Source: Petrosia ficiformis
Taxonomy: Eukaryota > Porifera > Demospongiae > Haplosclerida > Petrosiidae
DNA: 64,000 nt
Assembly (NCBI GenBank): GCA_947044365.1
Contig: OX345639.1
Location: 7,981,218 to 8,045,217, forward strand
Reading direction: 5' to 3'
Both the position numbers and the translations under genes were made by a program. Positions 33,018-44,811 of this stretch are shown piece by piece. The notes below the pieces were generated by a model that saw only the letters and a program-made list of their open reading frames with translations, made no database searches and was not told where the DNA came from. Position 1 is the first letter of the stretch. The number at the start of each line of letters is the position of its first letter.

Positions 33018-34239
33018 CTATATTTTAGTATCCATAAATGTAGTTTCTTGAATTTCGTCTATAGGTTCCATTCGTTGTTTTTGTCTGGTCATGGTATCTT
33101 CTTGATATGTATTTTGCTGGTTTTGTTTTTGTTCTTGTAGTTGTAAAGGTATGTCTTCTGGAGATAAGCTGATCTTTGAAAATCGAGAAATATGCTAGAA
33201 AATGAAGGAGAATTAAAATCACTGTGGTATAGTATAAGCAAGAGTGTATGTACTACAAGATAGAAGTACACTAATTCATTCACATACTGTTTCTTGAAGT
33301 GGTATTTCCTCTCCACTGTAGTCATGATTCATTAACAATACTTGTTCTGATTTTGATGGAGAATAAGAGCGACTCTGACTATGCATGATGGCCTTTTCTG
33401 GAGAGTATGACTGAAATTGACCTGATGGTTGAGCTGGGGAAGTCAAAGTGAGAGCTTCACTGTAGCTTGGCACAGGCTGTTAGTGTGTGTGTGGGAAAGA
33501 GTGTGTTTGTGTGTTGTGTGTGTGTGAGAGAGTGTGTTGTGTGTGTGCATGTATGTATATGATTGTGTGTGTATGTGCAAGAAAAGAACTCAATTTATAA
33601 AGGTACATACTATATAGAACTACTGAACTAGTAGTAGATCAATACAAGCTTAAATATTACATCAAACAAAAACTATAAACATTTAATTTTGTCTCAAATA
33701 ACATACTGTCATTCTTTCAGCTGCCCAACTAGATCTCACGGTACCATCCTGGCGACCAGTCTGAGACTTCAGTGTGTCATATTTACCTTTGGCATGTCTA
33801 TTGGGTCTTATCAGACACAATAAGAACAGAAAGAACACAAAACACAAGAGAACTGCTAACACCACCATTCCTACTATGAAAGCAGGCTCTTCATAGACTG
33901 GTTTGTCAGCAGGTTTAGCTGTAGGCTCAGTCGTACTTGTTGTTAAAGTAACAGCTGTTGGTTCCACTAAAAAAGGGAGGAAAAAAATAATAACAAGCAC
34001 TATAATAAGTATTGGATTGATGAAATACCTTGATTTCCTGGTACCTGCAGGGGTACATTGGGTGTGGTCACTTCAAATTCACCATTACTAGCCCTCAAAG
34101 AAAACTGTAAAACTGGATATACATAAAATAATGACAATAAATGTACATGAAGCAGAATATGATCATTTTCTCTAGCTTGTCCTCTTGTCATTTGTTTCCC
34201 GTTTCTCTCTGTCTCTCTCTCTGTCTCTCTCTCTGTCTC

Positions 34240-34278
<39 letters not shown>

Positions 34279-37200
34279 CAGTCCTTCTTTGTCTGTTTGT
34301 CTGTCTGCCCATCTGTCTAACTGCCTAGTGTAATATCATTATATCACACACATAAGTATGTATATACTCACTTGTATCAGTTGGTTGATTTGGAAACACA
34401 GCAAATGTTTGTGTTCCAATTAGGAGGAAAATCCCATCTCTAATTACTATGAAATTCAACAGAGGACCATTGAGTCTGAAAGTATTTGCCCAGTTAAGAG
34501 ATATTGATTGGTTGGATTCAAATACAGTGAATGTGAATAAACTGATCACTTCAGGAGCTAGATAAGGACAAGAAGAAATATTACAGATACTTATCACTGA
34601 ATAATTATGATTATTAGTAAGAAAATTGGTAGTCTGGCGTGGCCCGCCCAGTCGCTTGAAGAGTAATAGTCTGGGAACATTGATATAATAAAGTTATTCC
34701 GCTGCAACTATACTTGCAGCGGTTAATTATTGCATTCCCAAGTATCATGAATATCATTAAAGTGTAAACATGCACACGCGAGTTCACATGAAGAGATGGA
34801 TATTCAAGCTTCTGCTATCTTTGCAGCTAGGAACTTTGGATATAAGAAGCTGAAAGATCTGCAGATGGATGTTTTACTTACGACACATTCTCCCCGGATT
34901 AGCTGGGTCTTTGATATAGCTGTACATGTACCTTGACACTGCAGCTCTTGATTTAATAAAGAAGTCCATGAAAATAAAACACGCTCTCTAGTTGCTAGTG
35001 AATCAGAACCTAGATTCCGCCTTTCTGTTGGAATATCCTTCAGATCATTTCCACAGCCTAAGCTTCATGTTCCGCCATTTGCAATTGCTATCTGGTCACA
35101 CCTACTCGATGTACTATATAACCACTAATTGCATTCCTGCAGAACAACTTCAATATAGCAGCGTTCCCAGACCCTCCACCTTTCCGTGAGGGTCTGGCTA
35201 CATGAGACTAGAAAATTGGATGAAATAAACAAGTATAGCTTATGTGATGTTGAGGACCTTGAGGTTACTATGTGATTTATACACCAAGGGTCACAGTCAA
35301 GAGGTCTATAAGTACACATATCAACTGAGACTGAGGTTTATAACTGATGTATACCATAACAACCTATTAGATTACTTAATTTAACTTGCTGCATGCAAAA
35401 TATTTAAATTAAGTGGTCTAAATAAAAGGTTAAGAATTAAATACTTATACACTTCCTGGAGAGGTTAAAAGTGAGTAATTAGATTTGTCAATTCAATCAT
35501 AGCATGGTATAATGAAGTCATGTACAATAATTATTATAAGAAATCTAATGTGTATGAGAGATGAGTATAGAACTACTTACCAGATGTAATTGTAGTCACA
35601 ACCTCAGATTCAGAGGAATTAACAGCCCCAACCTTGTTTTCAGCCTGGAGCACAAACTGGTATGAAGTATAAGGTTGAGGATGTTGCAAGTTTTCTGTAA
35701 TCTCAAATATGAAAAGTTCACTGGTAGTGTTAGTGAGAAACTGATAGCTTAACTCTGTACAAGTGGTGGTATCAGTTGGGAAGACTTTGGGTTGAGGACA
35801 AGGAAGTTTGAAGAACAAGGTATATCTACAGAATTTAAAGAATATATGTATAATTTCCAATACTTCAGAGATAATAAGTATGTATAGGTACCAGAACCAG
35901 TCTGACTGTTTTACAGTGAATACAAATTCGAATGTTTGGAAGCATTTCTTTTTTTGGACTTCGATTTTTTGTTTTTTAATTTAACAAGTACATAAAATTT
36001 TTGCCCACTTTACACACTTATAATTAAATCTTACTAGTCCTTCTGTTCTAATATGGTGATCAAGTAAAGCAAAAAAAAATAATAATAAAACACTAGGAAT
36101 ATGCTTTAGTGATTGCAATATACATGCAATACAACCACTATACAAATGCATACTGTAATAGTTGTTGTACATGTACATATTGTAATAGTTGTTGTACATA
36201 CTGTAACTGTTGTGTTTATGTAGCAATTGCATTTTTATAGTGGTTGTATTGCATGTACATACAGTAGTGGTTGCATTACATGTACATACAGTAGTGGTTG
36301 TATTACATGTACATACAGTAGTGGTTGTATTACATGTACATACAGTAGTGGTTGTATTGCATGTACATACAGTAGTGGTTGTATTACATGTACATACAGT
36401 AGTGGTTGTATTGCATGTACATACAGTAGTGGTTGTACATACAGTAGTGGTTGTATTACATGTACATACTGTAGTGGTTGTACATACAGTAGTGGTTGTA
36501 TTGCATGTACATACTGTAGTGGTTGTATTACATGTACATACAGTAGTGGTTGTATTGCATGTACATACAGTAGTGGTTGTATTACATGTACATACAGTAG
36601 TGGTTGTATTGCATGTACATACTGTAGTGGTTGTATTACATGTACATACAGTAGTGGTTGCATTACATGTACATACAGTAGTGGTTGTATTACATGTACA
36701 TACAGTAGTGGTTGTATTACATGTACATACAGTAGTGGTTGTATTGCATGTACATACAGTAGTGGTTGTATTACATGTACATACAGTAGTGGTTGTATTG
36801 CATGTACATACAGTAGTGGTTGTACATACAGTAGTGGTTGTATTACATGTACATACTGTAGTGGTTGTACATACAGTAGTGGTTGTATTGCATGTACATA
36901 CTGTAGTGGTTGTATTACATGTACATACAGTAGTGGTTGTATTGCATGTACATACAGTAGTGGTTGTATTACATGTACATACAGTAGTGGTTATATTACA
37001 TGTACATACTGTAGTGGTTGTATTGCATGTACATACAGTAGTGGTTGTATTGCATGTACATACAGTAGTGGTTGTATTACATGTACATACAGTAGTGGTT
37101 GTATTGCATGTACATACAGTAGTGGTTGTATTACATGTACATACAGTAGTGGTTGTATTGCATGTACATACTGTAGTGGTTGTATTACATGTACATACAG

Positions 37201-40200
37201 TAGTGGTTGCATTACATGTACATACAGTAGTGGTTGTATTACATGTACATACAGTAGTGGTTGTATTACATGTACATACAGTAGTGGTTGTATTGCATGT
37301 ACATACAGTAGTGGTTGTATTACATGTACATACAGTAGTGGTTGTATTGCATGTACATACAGTAGTGGTTGTACATACAGTAGTGGTTGTATTACATGTA
37401 CATACTGTAGTGGTTGTACATACAGTAGTGGTTGTATTGCATGTACATACTGTAGTGGTTGTATTACATGTACATACAGTAGTGGTTGTATTGCATGTAC
37501 ATACAGTAGTGGTTGTATTACATGTACATACAGTAGTGGTTATATTACATGTACATACTGTAGTGGTTGTATTGCATGTACATACAGTAGTGGTTGTATT
37601 GCATGTACATACTGTAGTGGTTGTATTACATGTACATACAGTAGTGGTTGTATTGCATGTACATACAGTAGTGGTTGTATTACATGTACATACAGTAGTG
37701 GTTGTATTACATGTACATACTGTAGTGGTTGTATTGCATGTACATACAGTAGTGGTTGTATTACATGTACATACAGTAGTGGTTGTATTACATGTACATA
37801 CTGTAGTGGTTGTATTACATGTACATACAGTAGTGGTTGTATTACATGTACATACAGTAGTGGTTGTATTACATGTACATACTGTAGTGGTTGTATTGCA
37901 TGTACATACAGTAGTGGTTGTATTGCATGTACATACAGTAGTGGTTGTATTACATGTACATACAGTAGTGGTTGTATTGCATGTACATACAGTAGTGGTT
38001 GTATTACATGTACATACAGTAGTGGTTGTATTACATGTACATACTGTAGTGGTTGTATTGCATGTACATACTGTAGTGGTTGTATTGCATGTACATACTG
38101 TAGTGGTTGTATTACATGTACATACTATAGGGGTTGTATTACATGTACATACTATAAGGGTTGTATTACATGTAATGTAGTGGTTGTATTGCATGTACAT
38201 ACTGTAGTTGTTGTATTACATGTACATACTATAGGGTTGTATTACATGTAATGTAGTGGTTGTATTACATGTACATACTGTAGGGGTTGTATTCCCTACT
38301 GTAGTGGTTGTATTACATGTACATACTGTAGGTGTTGTATTGCATGTACATACAGTAGTGGTTGTATTACATGTACATACTGTAGTGGTTGTATTGCATG
38401 TACATACAGTAGTGGTTGTATTGCATGTACATACAGTAGTGGTTGTATTACATGTACATACAGTAGTGGTTGTATTGCATGTACATACAGTAGTGGTTGT
38501 ATTACATGTACATACAGTAGTGGTTGTATTACATGTACATACTGTAGTGGTTGTATTGCATGTACATACTGTAGTGGTTGTATTGCATGTACATACTGTA
38601 GTGGTTGTATTACATGTACATACTATAGGGGTTGTATTACATGTACATACTATAAGGGTTGTATTACATGTAATGTAGTGGTTGTATTGCATGTACATAC
38701 TGTAGTTGTTGTATTACATGTACATACTATAGGGTTGTATTACATGTAATGTAGTGGTTGTATTACATGTACATACTGTAGGGGTTGTATTCCCTACTGT
38801 AGTGGTTGTATTACATGTACATACTGTAGGTGTTGTATTACATGTACATACTATAGGGGTTGTATTCCCTACTGTAGTGGTTGTATTACATGTACATACT
38901 ATAGGAGTTGTATTCCCTACTGTAGTGGTTGTATTACATGTACATACAGTAGTGGTTGTATTGCATGTACATACTGTAATGGTTGTATTACATGTACATA
39001 CTATAGGGGTTGTATTACATGTAATGTAGGGGCTGTATTACATGTACATACTGTAGTGGTTGTATTACATGTACATACTGTAGTGGTTGTATTACATGTA
39101 CATACTGTAGGGGTTGTATTACATACCATAGTGGTTGTATATGATCAAGTTTCTCTCAGTGTTAAGTAACACTAACTATATATGTACACAAGTCATACCT
39201 AGTAATAATTCCATTAGGTTGTGAAGGAAGTGTCCATTCAATTCTTATACTTCTAGCACCCTCTACTGTTACTATGGGACTCAATAGACCAACAGGTGTG
39301 TCTTCGTTGGTCAACACAGTAAGAGGTGGACCTATAGTACATCCAGCACTGGTGCAAGCCTCTACATATAATGTGTATTCTGTGTAAGGTTGAAGATCGA
39401 TGTGAATAAAAGTTACAGGGTCAGTTTGTGAAGAGGGGATCTTGACAATTGAAAACAGATTGCTACCAAACAATGTGTATTGTGTTATGAGGCCATTAGG
39501 TGTAGTAGGTGGGCTGACTGAAACTGTTATTGATGTAGAGGTCTTGTTTATCAATGCAGGTGCTGAGATGCTCTCCGGAGCTGCTTCTGGCAGAGTAATA
39601 GACACATATTCACTGGTATCACTACCAACACTATTAGATACTGTTACTCGATAGCTGTAGATCATAGCAGGAGCTAAGTTAGCATTATCATCATCCAGGT
39701 AATGAAGTAATGATGATGGTATATTGGTAGCTATGGACATCCCAGGACCGAACTGTCCCCCCTCAAGTACTTGTCTTCTCTCTACAAGGTATGTCTTGAT
39801 AATTCCATTAGGAGTGGACGGAGGTGACCATGTGACTAGTACACTTCCATTTGTTGTTAAAGAAAGTGTGGGTGGAGTCTGACCTTCTGGGGGAGCTTCT
39901 AATGTGGTAACATAGCTATATAAACTGCTTCCACAAGTTGTGGTACATGCTTCCACACGGAAAGCATAAGTGGTGAATATCATCAAGTCTGTAACCACAA
40001 ACCCAAACCCGGTACTATTATATACAACAGACTCATTCACATACAGTATATATTGTTGTATTACGCCATTAGTGACTCCTGGTACAGTCCATTGGGCTAA
40101 CACAGAAAATGAATCAAGAGCAGATAGATTTGGTGGCTCAACATCAGTTGGTGTGTCTGAGTGAGTGGTGACTATACTAAAAGCACTTCGCTCTCCTCCC

Positions 40201-43200
40201 CCCACACTAGTAAAGGCTTGTACATCATATGCATAAGCTTGGTTAGGTAGGAGGTTTTCATCAATAAAACTCTTATTTGTACCATCATAAACAATTGTAT
40301 CATTACGCCTGAGAATATAACGTATTATCACTCCATTTGGTTGTGCTGGATCACTCCAGCTAGTATCAACAGAGATAGGTCCAAGGGCAAAGACTAGAGG
40401 TGGGTCAATAAAAAATGGAATCGATTCGAGTGTTTGGATAGCACTTGTATCAGAAACAGTACAACCAGCACTTGTACAGGCCTGTACATGAACAGTGTAA
40501 TCAGTATATGGTTGGAGACTACTGATATTCACGGACAGCTTATTGGGTTCAGTTGTCACAGTAATAGATACTGGCTCAACTATATTGATTATGTAGGATA
40601 TGAGTATGCCGTTAGGTATACTAGGTGGAATCCATGTAATAGATATTGCAGATTCTGATAGAGCTTTGAGGACAGGTGCAATGATATCTTCAGGAACTGA
40701 TTCATCAGTTGTAGCAGCTGTTGATGTACCATTTGTACAACCTGCATTGGTACAGGCTTCAATAAAATAGCTATATTGTGAGAATGGTATAAGATCTGAG
40801 TCTGTAAATTCTCTATTAAAGCCAGTATATTCAATAGTTATTATATTAACAGGACTAATTTTGTACACACGATACTGAGTTAGTTCACCATTAGTCTGAC
40901 CTGGAGGGTCCCAAGTGACTTTAATTTCACTAATACCCAGAACCTCCAATTCAGGTGATGGGATAAATTCTGGAGCAGCTTCTGGTGTTTGTATATATGT
41001 GAATGCACTTAGAGAATAACCAACTGAATTATTTGCCCTCACAGCATATTGATACCCTGTGTCTGGAAACAATGTTGTGTCATTGAATATACGAACAGCC
41101 ACATCTGTAGTTGTGTATATCAGTGTTGCTTCATCTGTATTATTCATAACTAATGGCTCAAGAACTTCCATTCTAAATATGTCATAACTACTTATAATAC
41201 CATTACTTTGAATGGGGAAATCCCATGTAATTGTAACTGAACGAGCATCGATTATGGACAGAGTTGGAGCAGGTTGGCCAATTGGTGTACTCTCTTCTGT
41301 TATAAAACCTTGTGTAGTTCCTCTGGTACATCCAGCTGAAGTGCAGGCTTCAAGTTGTATTGAATACCCAGTAAATGGTTTAAGCCTATCTATGGTATAT
41401 ATACTGTCTGTGTCACGATGTTCCTCTTCACCATTCAAGAATAAGGCATAGCTAGTAATTACACCATTTGGCTTTCCAGGTGAATTCCATGTTAAAGTAA
41501 GGCTCTCACTAGTTTTTGTAACAAGGATTAGTGGTCCTAGATCTTCCGGAGATGACTCTGCTGTCTGAGCCAGTTCAAAATCACTATCACCAGATCCTGC
41601 ACCATTTGTAACACGTACTTTAAATTCATAAATTGTGTTAGGTTCTAAACCAGTTATGTTAAATTGTGTTGTATTGGCTGGAACAGTTACAGCAGACATG
41701 AGCTCTCCTAATAAAAGTCTATAGAACAATTCATACTGTAACAATATACCATTAGGATTTGTGGGTTCACTCCATGAAACAGTTAGATGTGTTGCCATGA
41801 CAACTGGGAATGTAGGTGGATAAAGACCAGTAGGAGGAGCTTCAAGGGTTGTTACTTCAACAAACTCACTTTCTGTGGATCCAATGCTGTTATAAACAAC
41901 TAATTGATACTCATAAGTTGTAAAAGGATTCACTCCCTGATTTGTAAAACTCAAAACATTGGCACCACCCACATACTGAATAAGGATAAACAATGGATTA
42001 TCAGCTTCTCTACGAAAAACCCTATACTCAGTAATAATACCATTAGGCATGGTAGGGGCACTCCATGACACTAAAATTGATGTCCCAGAAAGAGCTGTAA
42101 CAACTGGAGGAGAAACTCCTATAGGTAAGTCTTCATTTGTGGTGTTTGAAACTGACTTGCTGCTTGCACAGCCTGCCTGGTTACACACCTCTACATAAAT
42201 CATGTAAGTTGTAAATGCAGTTAGATTCATCAGAGTGTGATTGAAACTAAGACCAGAGAACATAATGACATTGTTAACAACAAGTCTATACTCCATTATA
42301 TCTCCATTAGTTTTCGCAGGTTCACTCCATTGTACAAAAATTGCAGTTGAATTGAGTACAGTGGTTATTGGAGGATTCACACCACTTGGTAAATCAGGTT
42401 GTGTATGGATAGTAATAGTAGGACTTGTAACTGAACCAGCACTGTTAAAAGCCTCTAATTCATATACATATTGCGTATCACCCTCAAGCTCTTCATCATC
42501 AAATTCCAAAGTTAGTCCTTCAAATACATCCTTACTATCACGTCTCAGAATATAATAAAGGATGATACCATTTGCCATTGAGGGAGGTTGCCAGCTGATC
42601 TCAACTGAGAAGCTGGAGAGATCTCTAACCATGGGGACTGCCAGACCTACTGGAGCTGTTTCATCCGTTTGTGCATTAACAGTGTCACTCTCTGTACAAC
42701 CAGCATTATTACATACTGTGACTCCCAATGTATAGTTTGTAAAAGGCAACAGACCTTGTACAATAGTACTGGTATTTGAACCATTGAATACTATTGTCCC
42801 ATTAGCAAAATACACTGTGTATTCAAGATCATGTCCATTTGGATTTAATGGTGGGATCCAAGATATCATTAATGAGTTTGAATCCACATTTGAGATGATT
42901 GGATCATCAAAGCCAGTGGGAGGAGCTTCCAGTGTTGTATTAGTAATTTCAGTACTATTAGTGCATCCTGCACTGGTACAGGCCTGAATTAAGTAACTGT
43001 AGCTTGTGAATGGGCTGAGTGAAGTATCAGTAAATGTTAATACATTCAGGATCTCTCCAATTTGATTACCGTCTCGAAATATAAAATATCCAATAATAAT
43101 TCCATTTGGTTGATCAGGTACTGTCCACAGTACATCTATTGAAGTTGAAGAAAGGGGTGACAATATGGGTGGTAATACCAATGAAGGTGGAGCCTCATCT

Positions 43201-43442
43201 GTCGTCTCTGTAGTAAATCCACTAGATACATTACCACCATCATTTATAGCAACAACCTCAAACCCATACTCAGTTGCAGGACTGAGTCCAGTGATAGTGT
43301 AGTTGAATGCTAGATCAGCAAAGACTAAGGTTGATTGATAGCATGGTCCATTTTCTTCTATTGGACAGTCAATAGATTGTCTGACATAAAGATTGTATTG
43401 TGTAACAATACCATTAGGTTGAACAGGGGGAGCTATACAATG

Positions 43443-43541
<99 letters not shown>

Positions 43542-43551
43542 TAAATAGATA

Positions 43552-43582
<31 letters not shown>

Positions 43583-44759
43583 TTATTGATAATTATCTGA
43601 CAGACTACCACATACTTCTTAGACTCTACTCTTAAGTAAGAACACATGATTATGAGATGTAATGGTGATACATTTAATGGAGTTGAACTAAACAACTAGC
43701 TTCAACCTCCCTGAAATTTAAAAACAATTGAAACTTACTCCATGACACTTGTGCTTCGTAAGGTCCCAGTGTAATAACAGTTGGTGATGCCAATCCAATT
43801 GGTGCTGTGGAAGTAATAATTACATGTATGTTATTACATGTAACATTATCAGAGTTATTTTTGTAATATTATTATTATTATTACTGTCGTTATTATTAAT
43901 TTATTATGTAGTTATATAACTAACTGTCAACTAGATTAACTACAGTAGCTACCACCTTTACATACATTATGGTACCCTCACAGCAGACATGGGCAAGCAG
44001 TTTAAAAAAGCATAACTCATTTAAGAAAGTAATATTGCTAAAGCACAAGTTCAAGTGAGTATATACATGTATATTAGAAAAGTCTCAAACATTTCACTGA
44101 TTTTCATGTGCTGGATGTGTTGTGATTAATTACTTGTGCATGAGGGCTGCTTTGAAACCAAGTACTTAAGCATGAGTACAAGCACAAATGATTAAGCTTT
44201 ATGAAGCACATGCACATTTGTGCTTAGACCATTTTAAAGCACAAGCGCTCAAGTGCTTAACCAATGTCTGCAAGCATTATATATCACTGCTATCAGTTAG
44301 ATAAAATGAGCAGATTAATGAATGAAATTGTGGTGAGAAGAATTCCTAACCTGCTTCCAATGTCCTGTTTGATGATAATCCACTTTTGGTACAACCAAGT
44401 TGTGTACATGCCTCTAGCTGTGTAATATAGAGAGTGAATGGTTTGAGATCAGTTACTGGAAGACTACCAGGAGTAGACTGATTGTGAAATAGAACGCTGT
44501 TCCTGAAGGGAAAAAGAAAAAGTGAAACAATAATTAAAAGATGGGATTACATGATCCAATGAAATATTACAGAGGGTTTCATAAAAAAAAAAAACAAATA
44601 CACAATTAGTGATTTGATTCCCAGTCAGGTATTCTAAGCCAATGTATCTTGGACAGAAGTGTAACAATAATTACTAATTCTAAAATGATAATACTGGGCA
44701 CTCCACTTAACATTTTCAAATATATACTAGAAGACGTTATGCACTATAATTATATACAT

Positions 44760-44811
<52 letters not shown>

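Larger units (their letters stand above)
33018..34557 (-). other. USH2A: Usherin-like gene: last FN3, transmembrane helix and PDZ-binding tail
   Basis: Exons 34557-34372 and 34112-34029 encode a divergent last FN3. Exon 33966-33707 encodes a Thr-rich stalk (VTLTTSTTEPTAKPADKP) and a single hydrophobic helix AFIVGMVVLAVLLCFVFFLF followed by the basic stop-transfer RPNRHAKGK, so the topology is type I. Exons 33476-33288 and 33173-33018 encode a Ser-rich cytoplasmic tail of about 150 residues ending ETTFMDTKI. The last four residues fit a class I PDZ ligand (x-S/T-x-hydrophobic). Vertebrate usherin ends in the related DTHL, which binds harmonin and whirlin. Confidence 0.9.

Noticed and set aside
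36235..37212. Minisatellite read as a real repetitive secreted protein
   Set aside because: There is no signal peptide, no non-repeat flank and no splice context, and the array lies within an intron of a well-supported gene on the same strand.
35981..39029. Very long ORFs on both strands (up to 739 residues)
   Set aside because: They are translations of a 27-bp tandem repeat in an intron; the unit length is a multiple of three, so any stop-free frame stays open.
42241..42555. + strand ORF of 104 residues
   Set aside because: It is antisense to FN3 coding sequence of the usherin-like gene and matches nothing.
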